DNA of 64,000 nt, taken from Xestospongia muta (taxonomy: Eukaryota; Porifera; Demospongiae; Haplosclerida; Petrosiidae). The notes under the pieces are model-generated. The model was given only the letters and a program-made list of their open reading frames with translations. It searched no databases and was not told where the DNA came from. Location of the stretch: NCBI GenBank assembly GCA_963693285.1, contig OY848928.1, positions 2,976,501 through 3,040,500 on the forward strand, written 5' to 3'. Of this stretch, positions 1-12,260 are shown one piece after another. Numbering within the stretch: position 1 is the first letter of the stretch; the number at the start of each line of letters is the position of its first letter. Position numbers and translations under genes: made by a program.

Positions 1-160
1 TTATGATTAGCCTTCATCATGTATATTAATATTGTGTCTATTTAGCCTGCTTACATGTTATCAGATGTACTTTAATGTTTTGGTACAAGTTAGCGACTTT
101 TTATAGTTAGATGGTATGGTACTTTCTTGGTAAACATGTTCTTGTTTGGTGTATATCGTT
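1..160. repeat. Dispersed repeat, left copy flanking gene A
   Basis: This stretch is closely similar, in the same orientation, to 5941-6110. Shared landmarks are a 'ttgtgtctatttagcct' block, 'tggtacaag' and 'tggtactttcttggtaaaca'. The two copies bracket gene A. The right copy has an extra segment near 6007. I cannot tell whether it is a transposon piece or a trace of a local duplication. Confidence 0.7.
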
Positions 161-420
161 TTTACTTTAATTAACCAATGCCTTGAGGAGATACTCATAA
201 AAACTATCGCCAAGAGCTCCTAAAGATATATGCTCTAACAAGTGATGAATATAATTATAAAAGATATTAACATTTTGTTTTCAACACTTACTGTGTCCCC
301 GTCAACCAGTATCAGGATTGATGAAGTTAGGATAAAGACCATCTGGTTTGGGAGCATCTTTGTGTAATTTATGTATATGTAATACCTATGACAGTAAATG
401 AAACAATACTACTATGTTAA

Positions 421-601
421 GTATTAATGTTCACTAGTCTAGAGCTCACTAATGGTAGATATCCTAGGTCACTGTGGTAAGTACTGATGTTCATTAGCCT
501 AGACCTTACTAATAGTAATTATCCTAGGTCACTGTGTAAGTAAGTACTGATGTTTATTAGCCTAGAGCTTACTAATAGTAGTTATCCTAGGTCACTATGG
601 T
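421..601. repeat. Three-copy ~60-bp tandem repeat
   Basis: Three imperfect units lie at about 421-480, 481-543 and 544-601. Each starts with 'gta(t/c)t(a/g)atgtt' and ends with 'atcctaggtcact'. They lie in the intergenic stretch downstream of gene A. Nothing suggests coding. The rest of 161-1006 holds AT-rich sequence in which I see no gene. Confidence 0.85.
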
Positions 602-1006
602 GGTGCCTGACAAACCACATTGTTTTTATAGTGGTTTGAGTGTGACTGAAACTGCTTTGATCATCTTTTTTCACTTCCGTTCTTTTGTTATCAATAATAA
701 TTACATAAATCTACTTAAGTAACTGCAACTATTATAGACTAGGCCACTCCTTAGAGGGTTAAATATTATGCCACATCCACAGTTTAGAGACGCCAAACTG
801 AGCAGCTGTGAGAGTCTGAGAGAGCAAAAACGTGCGACGTTAGAGAAATAAGTGTCAAGCAAAACTGCTCTATTTTAATTTTCTACTAGTTTTGTTAAAG
901 AAATAAATAGTTTATAAAAGAAGAGAAGATAAGTCAAGAGAATTTTGAAGGGAAAATAAAATTGAGAGAGAAGACAGATTAAGAATAAACAACAAACTAC
1001 TTACTA

Positions 1007-4000
1007 TTACAACAACACAAGTCTGTCTTTAATAACTTGATAATTGTCTAACTTCTTAAAATACTCCTTATGCTTTCTTGATAACCATAGTTCCCTTATT
1101 GTAGTATTTTTACTAAGCGATGTACATATTGTCTTCATATCATCATTGTTCAGTGAAGTATTGTGGAGACATAATTCTGTCAGTGATGTAGTTGTTTGTA
1201 TTAGATCTGCTATTGTACTGGTACTAACTGAAGTGATCTGTTGATTACCACTGATGTTCAACTTAGTCAATGTTTGGTTTTTAGTAAGCCCTTCACAGAT
1301 ATATTGGACTCCATTATCAGTAATGTTACAGTTGGAGAGACGTAGTTCTTTTAAAGTTGTATTACTTGCTAACATAGTAGATAAGTGAGTCATATCTTCA
1401 TCTGTGATACCAGTAACATTATACAACAACATTAACTTCTCAAGTGTTTTATTATTAAAGAGGCTATCACTGACTTGTTTGATACCACCAGGAAGTGAAG
1501 AGAATGACAGCCATAGTCTTTTTATTGTTTTATTAGTTTTTAGTATCTCTGATAATATCGATACACACTTACTGTCCAATGGAGTGTCCCATATATCAAG
1601 TCTCCACACTGTACACTTATTAAGATTGCTCATAATAACTGCAGTACTTTCAGGAGATGAAGAGTTAAGACGAATACTCCATTCTTTTCCTGTTTGTTGT
1701 TCTTTTATTAATTTACTCATAATATCTTCACTTTCTACTACACTTGGTTTAGTGAGCCGTACACTATTGAATACATCATCCCACCGAATACTTCCAGCAT
1801 ATCCTGTTATGAAACAGAGTTAGTATATTGTATAGTACACACAGTAATATATACTATAACACACTGAAGAAGAAAGGAAGCCATTACTGTTTACTGACTA
1901 CGGTTACTATGACAACGATTTACAGGATGTGTGGTTTACCGTTAAATTTGGGGTGGTTCTTGGTGTAACTTGAGTTACTTGACTATGATGACATCATAAC
2001 GAAATCACATCACCTAAACCCTAAACCAACCTAACATTATTAACTCTATTACACATAGTGATGTTATCATAGGACATGTTGTTACATCATCAGTCAAGTT
2101 ATACCAAGAACCACCCTAAATTTGAGACACTGTACACTGTAAAAAATTGATTTGTTGATTTAACTAATACATAGTTATACAGGTTGCATGTAGCAAACAT
2201 AGTATGATGTAAAAGTAAACATAACACTGTTTTTATTACTAATGCACTACAGCTGCACAAACAGTAGTATGTTAGTAATAATAAGTGTTATGTTTACTTT
2301 CACTCTTTACTACATAATGGTTTCATATATTAACTTAGCCTGGAACAGCAAACAGACAGATTGGTAAAATTTGAGAGATTATCTCATCTTATAAATTAAC
2401 CTTCTGAGCCACGCCTCTTATTCATAATTAAACTACTCCCTATATAACATGGTATAAAAGGTTCCTGCTTCAGTAACCATGACCCTTTAAGATAGTACTC
2501 CTTCTGAAAAACCAGTCATTCATGTGATCAAAACATTATTCAGTACTGTTAATACTTGTTAATATTAATACTACTTCTATCTTGTGTGTACAATAGCACT
2601 TTATATTCTGTGTTCACTAAACATTACATATAAATTGAGCATTTATATATGCTCACTATTAACACACCATCTATGATCACTTGGTATCATATCATTATCA
2701 TATACTCTACATATTGTACTAACACTGAAGAGTATTTATTAACTTAATATATACTAAGTTACAATTATAACCTACTTGGATGAGGTAAGGAACTTTCATC
2801 TTTATCACTAGATAGACCCTTTAACTGATCTTTCAACTCTGATATAAATGAAGGCTCTATATCAGTAGTTATATCATTTCTATTACTACCTGTAGTTTCA
2901 TAGATAAATGGTGTGGGTTCTTGTTCACTAGACTTTGTTTGTGCTTCCTCTGGTTCTTGATTGGTTACTGGTAAATGAACCATTGATATGAATGCTTGAT
3001 CTAGTTACAATATCATATAATGAGAAGTAACTAATACCAGTTACCTTTAAAGCTCTGCCTTAATGCTTCAAACTGTTTGTTTCTCTCTCTTAATCGTAAT
3101 GTCAATGATGTCATTACTTCCTGTAGTGTCTCTAACTCTTTTTGTCTCTCTGCAGACATTGACAGTAACTCTTCCTTAATAACTAGATAATTATTAATAA
3201 TAATTATGTATTGACAAATCAGTAACACAGATTATGTTAGTGATAGCTATTGTATTAATAATACCTCCCTTCCATTTCAAAAGTGATGTCAAATCTTTGA
3301 TTGTTTTTTCTTTCATTTGTTTTCTTTCTATATAGAAACATTGAATTTCAAATCAGATATACCATATAATAGACAGCTATTAAATAAACAGTGATTATTG
3401 ACTACATGAACAAATACCTTCACTTTGTTGGACAACAGATGATATTTGTAAAGTCATCTTTTTACTGATGATTTGTCGTAGTTCCAGTTGACTTCTCAAC
3501 TCTTTTGTGTTCTCTTTTACAATAGGTCTAACCTCCTATATATCAATAAACAACATATCTATATAGTAACTGTTGTCTAATACTAATCATGTCTTACCTT
3601 GTCTCTTTGACATTTGTCATAAATAGTGCAGTAGTCTAGAGTGAGTTTTTTCACTCCCACCTCTTTCAAAATGTCAAGATTCTCCTCTGCTGTTATTAGT
3701 AATATATCCATCATATATTGTGGAGCATAGCAGGTGACAATGATGGAGTTGCCTTCTTTTATAGCTCTAACTTGGATTGACTTTGCTAGATCTTTGAATG
3801 CCTTTGATAGCAAATCTTTAATGTCACGGAGAGTATATTTGTCAGCTTCCCACTCCAGTATAAATTCTATAGTCTCACAGGTGAGATGATGTGAAGAAGA
3901 GACCTTGAAATTCTGGTTAATACATATGTTGGTTTTAACCTTTTCACAAAAGGTATCTACAGCTGTCTTGAACTCTGTGATGTGTCTCTTAGCTTCTGTG

Positions 4001-5654
4001 ATATTGTAGTGATCAACAATAGCCTCCAAACAGCAGATGTTAATGATGGTACATTTATCTTCTACCAGCTCCATGACATCATCAAATGATTCGGCTGATG
4101 ATAATTGAGGTTTTAGCTCTCGGAAGCATCTTCGAAGATATGTTTTGAGCTCCTTCAATGAAGGAATAGCTTTAGCAATGAGAGGTGCAACTGTTTCAAT
4201 AAGATTTCCAAAGGTCACTTTCATCTGATCAAAATCATATTGATACGTCCTGTGAAGACTGACTTGAGAAGGGAATGTTTGATCTATAATAGAATCAGTG
4301 ATTTATATTAAACATTATAAAACATTTACTTACTAAACTCCTTGAGTATATCTTGACCAATTAATACTGTTTGTTCAGACTTTAATAAGACACTTGCAAA
4401 AAGTTTTAATTTGCTAGGATCATCAAATACTGTAGTACAAAGTGCTCTCAATGGACCATCTCCTAGTACACCTCCCGACCTATTGACTTCATCTAATGTC
4501 TCCTTAGAGATCACTCTCTCTGTATATAACATCTGAACAATCTCCACAGGAAGAGTAAGTGGTAAGATCCTATCAGAGTGTTTCTGTAACATTTGACAAG
4601 CTGGAGTAGACAGCTCTTCTATTATAAAAAAGAGAATAATATTAGAAAAGATAGCAAATTACTCATTGAGCTCTTTACCTTCATTATGATGTTTTACTAC
4701 AACCTCCATTGAGCCACTGATATGATCATCATGTTTTCTGTGATCACAATGACCTGTTGAAGCTATGATAACTTCAATATTTTCATTATTAAAAAATTTA
4801 AAAAATTATATATATTATATATATATATATATATATTAGTCTCGAAGCCAGATGTTCTGCAAGGGGAGGGAAAGCCAGGACAAACTCATATTGAAAGCTG
4901 GCGTTCTGCACTGATTTCATGCAGACCAATTAAAATTGCTTGTGTCATGTGATTGAACGAAACCATGCCCACCAGTTAATTAAAATATGGCTGAAGATAT
5001 GGCAGACTGGAGAGTGTTATAAAGAAAGTGATCACAAATATTTCCTTTTGAATGACTTCTCAAGCGCACAGTGACAAACTAGACAGAGTAACATCTCAAC
5101 TGACGAGGCATCGAAACAAGTACCACAAGGTGTCACATGTAACAGAAAGTCATGTGATTTTCAAATATAATGACATTCATTATAGTTGAATATGAGTTTG
5201 TCCAGATGTTCCCTCCCCTTGCAGAACGTTTGGCTTCAAGACTAAAATATATATATGCAGGCTTATATTATAAGTATATATGAATACATTTTAATAATAA
5301 ATAAATCAATTTTATTGATATTCACTTACCAGCATCAGAGCTGGAAGACTTCTTCAATGATTGTTCATATTTATGAGCAACAGTGTTTTCTTCAATGACT
5401 TCCTTCTTCAAAATATCTATAACTTGTCTTCTGGTAGCATCAGGGTTAGTGTCTAACCACAACTCAAACATTTTTAATGTCTTGTAAGTAGAATCATCAG
5501 GTTGTCTACGAATATCATCCAACTTCTTGGAATCAAGTTTAAGCAGGATTCCAAACTGGTACCATTTACCACCAATGTGAATATGTTCACATAATTCATC
5601 AAGAGATGGTTTCTCTTCTAATATCTCCTCAAATGAAAGATTTCCTTCAGCCAT
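1007..5654 (-). CDS. Gene A: Death / CARD-like / domain X / coiled-coil / LRR protein
   Basis: I assemble nine exons on the minus strand: 5654-5330, 4762-4679, 4618-4334, 4283-3598, 3535-3418, 3327-3265, 3170-3045, 3000-2776 and 1803-1007. The phases agree and give 902 residues with no stop. Residues ~8-95 resemble a Death domain (WYQFGILLKL core). Residues 109-136 are a short His-rich linker, 137-231 CARD-like, 232-460 an unnamed domain X shared with genes B and C, 461-562 coiled coil, 563-637 an acidic Ser/Thr linker, and 638-902 ribonuclease-inhibitor-type LRRs (for example TLKELRLSNCNITDNGV). There is no NACHT. The likely role is a cytosolic adaptor or sensor in death-fold signalling; this is inferred from the domains only. 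An in-frame ATG at 5729 would add 25 hydrophobic residues; I chose 5654 because its MAEGN start leads straight into the Death domain. The splice acceptor of the 3170 exon could instead be 3174, but only 3170 keeps the frame. Confidence 0.8.
1943..2124. mobile_element. Palindromic MITE-like element in the last intron of gene A
   Basis: The ends are inverted repeats of about 30 bp. The left end reads 'aaatttggggtggttcttgg', and the complement of the right end reads 'aaatttagggtggttcttgg'. Total length is about 180 bp with no coding capacity. It sits between the linker exon (2776-3000) and the LRR exon of gene A. Confidence 0.75.
2201..2318. mobile_element. Short hairpin inverted repeat
   Basis: The arms share 'aagtaaacataacact' and 'ttattactaa' in opposite orientation around a ~25-bp loop. 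The element is about 118 bp and lies in the same intron as the preceding palindromic element. It could be a MITE or a structured intron sequence. Confidence 0.65.
4838..5243. mobile_element. MITE with ~54-bp terminal inverted repeats
   Basis: The left arm (4838-4891) and right arm (5190-5243) are near-perfect inverted repeats. They share 'gttctgcaaggggaggga' and 'ggacaaactcatat'. The ~300-bp interior shows no transposase, so this is a non-autonomous DNA transposon. It is inserted in the first intron of gene A and bordered by (AT)n. Confidence 0.85.
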
Positions 5655-5940
5655 TGCGTACGTGACAAGAGTTGACACACCCACATACATTTGAGTGGAG
5701 ATCATTAAGATCATGTTAAGAAGATTCATTGCTCTTAATGTTATGAGTTATAAGTGATCTCAATTTTACATTCAGTATCGGTTATCATATCAAAAAACAT
5801 AATATTTATTACTTGAATGACAAATAAAATGATGAATAAGATAAATATAATGAACAAAGACTAGCTCAGTCTGTTGTTCATGTTTATATGAGAATATTTT
5901 TTATTATTAAAAACAAATGCTACACAACATTTCAACTATA

Positions 5941-6110
5941 TATGATTAAGCTTCATCAGGTATAATAATATTGTGTCTATTTAGCCTACGTACATGTTGT
6001 CAGATGTTATGAATTTTTATGAGATGTACCTTTAATACTTTGGTACAAGATAGTGACTTTTTGTGGTATGGTACTTTCTTGGTAAACATGCTGTTGTTTG
6101 GTGTGATTTG
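5941..6110. repeat. Dispersed repeat, right copy flanking gene A
   Basis: Direct-orientation partner of 1-160. It contains an extra ~20 bp ('gttatgaatttttatgag') that the left copy lacks. Otherwise 5655-6230, upstream of gene A, holds its presumed promoter, and I recognise no coding sequence there. Confidence 0.7.
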
Positions 6111-6254
6111 TGCGTGGGTAGAAGGTGTGGCTTACACATAAGAGGAATGTTATAGGCTGTTGTTTCTGACATAGGGGTAGGAATGATTTAATAGTTGGGG
6201 GGCTTCAAATCATGAAGAAGTAATTTGATCAGAAAAATTAATTTCATACAGTTA

Positions 6255-6960
6255 CAAATGTGTTTATTGGGTAATAATCAGAAGTACATGTACATACTGA
6301 TAATAACTAATCAAAAAATGCCCAAAGTATTGAAGTCTATGATCATTTAAAGTGACAAATTCTTCTGCTTTTTCTTCCAAGTTTATCTTATCTGTGCAAT
6401 CTTTGTAAGTATGTAAAATGATGACATGGTTCAATTGCACTTGTTTGTAACATATTTGAACCCAAGTAGTTCTTCAGTCTTCTTAAGGTCGAAAATGTAC
6501 GTTCAGCTGAAGCGGAAGTCATGGGAACAGTTAAATATAGGCAAAGAAATTTCTGAATTTCCGAAAACATTGCTTTCCAATTGATGTAGTGTTCCTTAAT
6601 TCACATATGGTGCTGATAGCAGTCACCTCTTTGACTGTTATTGAATTGTCCCTATTCGCAACTTTTACTAGTTCTGGTAGCATTGAAAGCTGTGACATCA
6701 ATCTCTCAAAATCTACATCCCCTTTGTACATGTCAGTGAACTCATTTTATGGTTTTGTAAGAATACCATTGCAAGACGGTATTAAAGTAGTTTCTATCTC
6801 ATTAAGAATCCTCAAGCCTTTTTGTTCAAATCATCTTGAAATTTCATTTGCTGTTATATCTATGGCCTCATAATACAAATGGTGAAAGAATTATTGTGGT
6901 GTTTTTGGATGGAAACCATTTTATTCTCCTATCTGTTTAGGTGGTTGTCATTTGCATGAG
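6255..6960 (-). pseudogene. hAT-family transposase remnant
   Basis: Translated on the minus strand, 6570-6388 contains a typical hAT C-terminal dimerisation motif (residues TSASAERTFSTLRRLKNYL). The segment upstream (6731-6531, and pieces up to ~6900) resembles the preceding part of TTF-type/ZMYM-like hAT proteins, such as an 'FERLMSQLSMLPEL' stretch. The frame breaks near 6535-6570 and internal stops occur, so this is a dead fragment. No terminal inverted repeats were found. Confidence 0.75.
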
Positions 6961-7117
6961 AGTTTTGGTTTTGTTATTATGTCTTGTGATTCAGCAACAA
7001 CGGCATCATAACAAGAATTGAAGTTTGCCTCAGTTTGTTCAACATTCAAGGTCACAAACACTAGAATTAGCTACTAGTTGGTCATCCGTCCCTGTCACTG
7101 TACTAGCACTGGTGTTA

Positions 7118-7590
7118 ATACCACTAATCTGTTCCATAGTTATCTTAGTTGATTGTAAGTCAGAGAGATATTTATCAACAATACTCACCGAGATTTACCA
7201 TACAAACTGTCAGATGACATGTCAAAGTTAAATGTACTCATTGTATTGAACCTAGGAAATTAAACAACTTTTGCAATTTGCCATCAGTCTTAGATACCAT
7301 GTGTTTATTGTATGAGTCACAGAATGCAAATTTATGTCATGTATTCTCACAAGCCAAGAAGAACCACTCACTGTTTCCATGGACTAAGCCATCACTGTTT
7401 AACATTTTGTGTCTTCATTATTTCCTTCATAATTCTAGTATTCTACTACAACGTGGAATTATTTGGACTAGGGAGATTAAAGGGACAGTCATTAAAACAC
7501 ATTACTAACACATTAAATAAACTGATGTACAACAATCACTTTATAGGACTAGAGATGCAAATATTTGTAACATCAGCTCTCCAGTCTATA
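7118..7590 (+). pseudogene. NLR fragment (end of NACHT region and linker)
   Basis: Two reading frames match the intact NLR at 15042-18848. About 7118-7230 (LICSIVILVDCKS...LSTILTEI) matches its post-NACHT helix region. About 7300-7440 (ESQNANLCHVFSQAKKNHS...) matches its ESQNTKLCEVLSQAIKDHS. Intervening sequence is deleted and frames shift, so it is a decayed copy. Confidence 0.85.
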
Positions 7591-7742
7591 GGAGTTTAAT
7601 ATACCAAATACAGATTGCAGTTATTTTAGTATAATCTGTTCCAATAGCAGGTTCTATCATAAACATGCATATTACACTTTATAGAATTAGTTGAAGATCT
7701 TCAAACAACAACAACCAATACTAAAGCCTTTATCAATATTAA

Positions 7743-7905
7743 TAGGAAATGTATTAAATTATGATATACAAATGTTTGTTAAAGTAATAAAGGTCAATAC
7801 AGTGACAACAGGCTTTTGCTATGCAATAAAAAGTGAAATTTGAATGTCACAGAGTTAATACTTAAACTACTAAATTAGAAATAAAATCACTCCTGATATA
7901 TATAT
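7743..7905. repeat. Three-copy tail repeat downstream of NLR fragments
   Basis: This segment ('aaatgtttgt', 'aagtaataaa', 'acagtgacaacag', 'actaaattagaaataaaatc') recurs at about 10748-10915 and 28230-28385, each time following broken NLR LRR sequence. It is probably the 3' flank of an ancestral NLR gene carried along by duplication. (AT)n tracts follow at 7897-7912 and 8143-8173. Confidence 0.75.
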
Positions 7906-8139
7906 ATATATATTATATTTTGTTTATAGCGTACTTGTTATATTAGTATATAAGTCACCTGACCAATTATATGCTGCCAATTTTGGTGTCTACCAAGTGT
8001 GTTGTTGTGCACATTTATATACCTCCATAAAGTCTCTTAATATTATAATGTACCACTGCACGTTCAAATTCGTAATGATACTGTTATTAAAAATAGATCA
8101 ATCTCACCTGTACTATAATTATACAACTACCAAATATGG

Positions 8140-8176
<37 letters not shown>

Positions 8177-8320
8177 TGGGTGGGCAATTCCTACTGGCAA
8201 ATTAGTACAGTGTGAAGGTAATATTACCAGAGCCAGAGGTTAGCCTTGTAGTCAAATTATGTCACATAATGTGTTAATATGACCTCACCATTGTAATCTG
8301 TCTTAATATTGTAGATCTAG

Positions 8321-9700
8321 TTGACTATGATCGACACCAGTCAATGGAGAGTTAGTATTGGGTTATGGTATTGCCCTCAGATACCATATACTACAAAAAA
8401 CGGAACTACTACTGATAGCAAAAAACTTAAAGATATGATAACAGATGACAAAGTTAAGAAAGAATTTACATTACTTTCTGAAAAGTACACAAAATCTTCA
8501 AGACACATCAATACAGTAAGTTACTTTATCTAACAAAATCATACTTCAATACATACACAAAGGTACCTCCATTGTCTCCTGATGACCATCAATTTATATA
8601 TTCAACTACTTCTCCTAAATTAACTCATGAGTCATCTCCTTACTCAGAATCAACAAATTGGTTTGAAGATACAGATGTAAGTGACATTATTAATATAATT
8701 ATACTATAATATTGTTATATTCAATACTTACACACAGTTTCCATTGTCTCCTTATGACAATCCATTTACATATTCAACTACTTCTCCTAAACCAATTCAT
8801 GAATCATCTACGTCTCTGTCATCTAAAAAAGGAAATTTGAACTAAAACAAATGATCCAAATGTAAGTGACGTTTTTAATATATTGTGTATGACATTGTAA
8901 CAGTACTATTAGATTCTTGACTCTGACTGGCCATCTAAATTATAACAAGGTGGGTAGCATGATTATGTTATGAAAAAGAAGGCACTGGTTATTTGTCTAG
9001 CATTAAATTCTGTAGTGATCTCTGTAGAGTTTGTATTACCCTTGTTATGGCTAATTTTCAAAAAATTAAGATCATAGCATATAGCAGGTACAGACTTGTT
9101 CAAGATTTCAAACCAGAACACATTGATAGAGCTGACAAAAATGTATCTCAGAACTATCTGCTATATTTGTTCCATTCTCTATTAAGTCATTATTTAACTC
9201 TCACTTTCACCATTTCACCTAAACCTTAAAAGAATGACATCATTTTTTTGAGAATATTCAATAAAATATAATATTATATAAACTACAAAGTATACAATGG
9301 GGATATCTGGAAATTCAACAACTCTTATTAATATCATTTTACCATTATTAATAGGGTGGTGAGAAACCTATAGATATGATAACAGATGTGAAGGAAAGAA
9401 TGAATTTTTGTCAATTTCTGAGAAATTCCCAAAATCTTCGAGAGATATCACTACAGTAAGTTACTTTATCTAACAAACTCTTACTTCAATATGTAAACAA
9501 AGATTCCATTGTCTCCTGATGACAAGCCATCTACATATTCAACTACTCCTAAATCAGTTCATGAGTCATCTACTTATCCAGAATCAACACAGTTGTTTTA
9601 AGATGCAGATGTAAATGACATTATTAATATATTACATATGACATTATAACATTGTTGTTAGATATCTTCTGACTGGTCACCTGAACTACAACAAGGTGGG
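8321..9700 (+). pseudogene. Chimeric exon: NLR exon-1 start fused to ankyrin-gene tail cassettes
   Basis: From about 8327 the peptide starts MIDTSQWRVSIGLWYC, nearly identical to the start of the NLR at 15042. After 'GTTTD' (around 8413) it switches to the C-terminal exon of the ankyrin gene (KDMITDDKVKKEFTLLSEKY, compare 25912-26013). Downstream exons resembling 26060-26167 and 26221-26349 follow at about 8563-8673 and 8741-8850, and a second, decayed cassette lies at ~9360-9700. Donor and acceptor sites are kept in the first cassette, so it could still be transcribed. No death-fold, NACHT or ankyrin repeat is present. Confidence 0.65.
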
Positions 9701-10019
9701 TAGTATAATAATGTTATAAAAAAGAAGGCACTGGTTATTTGTCAAACATGAAACTCTGTAGTGATCTCATGTATGCTAAAATTAACCACACACATGAATA
9801 TGTTGTGTTTTCTGCCAGATAAAGAGCTAACAACACCTTAATTATTATATTGGTTAGTTAATGTCACTTCATATATAGGGTCAGTGTTTATCAAGACTGA
9901 GAAGAAAACAACTTCTAAATGCCATATTTTGTAATTTATTTGTTTTATAGTTAATATTGTTGGTAGTATAGTAGATTGTTGAACATTAGTCACTGCTGTC
10001 AAATATAGCCACATATAAC

Positions 10020-10920
10020 AATGTTATCATACAACTGTCAGCTTCTCCTAAAAACATATAGCACAAGATTTCTTCAGCTCTTTGCACATTGAACCCACAA
10101 AACAACTTGGATTGTCATCTTAGACTAATGTTCACTTATAACAGAAGACTGCCACCTGATGCTCTAGAAATTGGTGACAAACTATATCAATACTTCACTG
10201 TATTAAAGGACTACACTATCTTCTATTACATGATGTCCTATATCCACTATCTCTATTATTTCAATATCATCCTAACCTACAACAACTTGAACTATCACTA
10301 GACACAGCTGAGAGTGTTATTGAACTATTTTCTATTCTATAGAGTAATACTAGTTAAAACTTGAGTGAAAATACCAATATTTGGAGAAATTCAATCATTG
10401 TTGGTCCTAGTTTACAAAATATGTTAACATTTAACAAAACACTGGAATATAAAGCTTGTTCTTATGTACAACTATCTCAGTAGTTAATTTTTTATTTCCT
10501 GATAACACCAACACCTGTCTACTGCATGGAGTTGATTGTACCCATTACTCTGTCAGATACTAACTATAAACATTATATTAACATATCTACTACATTTTAT
10601 TATAAAATAAGCTGAAGAGTAAACTGACCACAAACCAACATTAATGATTGGTCAAATGATGCTAGTTTACATAATAACTAATTAAGTATTTTTCATAGTG
10701 AAGTGGGTGTCACTTATAATTGTGTGTTGTTTCACTTCTTCTTCAGTAATTAATAGAAAATGTATTGTATTATGAAGTACAAATGTTTGTCAAAGTAATA
10801 AATGTCCATACAGTGACAACAGACTTTGTCTTAAGTATGGAATAAACAGTAAATTTTAAATGTGACAGAGTTGGTACTTAAGTTACTAAATTAGAAATAA
10901 AATCACTCCTAATATATACA
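10020..10920 (+). pseudogene. NLR LRR-region fragment 1
   Basis: The stretch around 10245-10345 aligns with 18083-18180 of the intact NLR (coding for FQCHPNLQQLQL and ESVIELFS). Later parts match its GPTLQDMLIVN and terminal LRR segments. Frames are broken by stops and indels. A close copy lies at 27490-28400. Confidence 0.85.
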
Positions 10921-11009
10921 TACATTGTGTTTATAGATTTTGTTGATTTTATGTAAATCAACTGACCAAGGATAACTGATATGTGGTTAACCCTGTCATT
11001 AGTGACAAT

Positions 11010-12260
11010 TATGGTGTCTACCTGATGTTACTCTTCACTTAATAAAACTGCTACGTGTACAGATACTAAGCAGCTTGGCTTTACTACATGAGTGTTATCA
11101 GAGGATCCAATGGAAGACTGACTATGTATACACAGACAATATACTTATATCTGTGTTAGAGGAAAGTATATACATTAATACAATGATCTATGAACCAATA
11201 ATAAGTTTTATCAATTGGTATGATATGCTCTCTCTTCCTATCACTTGTATAATTAACAATCATTGGTAATTAACAGTGTCATTAAAGGAGTAACTAGAAA
11301 CAAATAAATTTAAAAACTTTCATTTCCTTGGAAAGATTTGTTTTACAGAAAATCCTTCAAACAATTGAACATGTGCTAAAGACAACCACACACTATGAAC
11401 TCTTAAGTTGTATATATATATATATATCAAGATCACATACCATCGCCGAAAATAGTAGAAATGACCATTCCAATGACTGCCCTAGAGGTAGAAAAGTTCT
11501 TATTGAATTGCTTCCTCTAGAACTCTCTATCTATCACTGGATTTTTATTTCTTAAATCTTTTATTTCAATGTTATCCTAATCTACAACAACAACTATCAC
11601 TGTACACAGTTGAAAGAACTGTGGAGTAATGCTACACTTAAGGCTTTAAAAGTGAAAACAGAGGAGGTTGACACAATGGGTCCTAGTTTAGAAGACATGT
11701 TGACACTAAATCAAAACAAAATATCTTGAGATTTGACACTTTTTCCTGGATTCCTCCTATTCCCAGTACATGTCATTCCTAACAACTGGTCTCTCATGCA
11801 ACCACACAGTACCGACGGTCTACAGGGTTGAGTGTACCAATTCCACTGTTAGATACTAACTATGAACAGATAATTGATCTAGTTCAAAGTTCACTTTAAG
11901 TTGCATGATCTTTTCTTATGAGAGATAACATTAAAAGAAATTGTGTCTTGTGATGTAGTGAAACAGATAAGGATATTATTACTTTTTTGAACAGGGACTG
12001 CCTCTTATTATTAACATGTTAGAGTCACAACTAAAAGGTTTCTCAATATATGGTATTTTAATGTCAACTATAACATATACATATAAATATCACAAAATAA
12101 CTGAATAGAAACAACACAACATTATTGTCAAACTGCTTATATCCATCCATCACTTCAATATACCTGGAGGAGTTGGTCATTGGTAATTATGGATGTACCT
12201 AAATTGCAAGAAACTAATGGTAACCAACAAAAACAATCAATAGAATAGCTAGTAATGATG
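11010..12260 (+). pseudogene. NLR LRR-region fragment 2
   Basis: It is collinear with about 17545-18760 of the intact NLR: the 'cttaataaaact' LRR segment, a relic of the INRTIKGVTRNKS region, 'ttatttcaatg...catcctaatctacaac', 'aacagggact', and the 'catccatcacttcaatatacc' end. Multiple frameshifts and stops show it is dead. It lies immediately downstream of fragment 1, so two NLR copies once sat in tandem here. Confidence 0.85.

Noticed and set aside
1044..1823. Plus-strand ORFs opposite the gene A LRR exon
   Set aside because: They are antisense shadows of the LRR coding exon, with no domain and no splice support.
5655..5729. Upstream in-frame ATG of gene A giving a hydrophobic 25-residue extension
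   Set aside because: The extension is weakly signal-like, but the downstream domains are cytosolic death folds and gene B starts close to its Death domain; left as an alternative only.
7278..7599. Two overlapping ORFs as possible new small genes
   Set aside because: Both are frames of a decayed NLR fragment, as shown by the ESQNxxLC...SQAxK match to the intact NLR.
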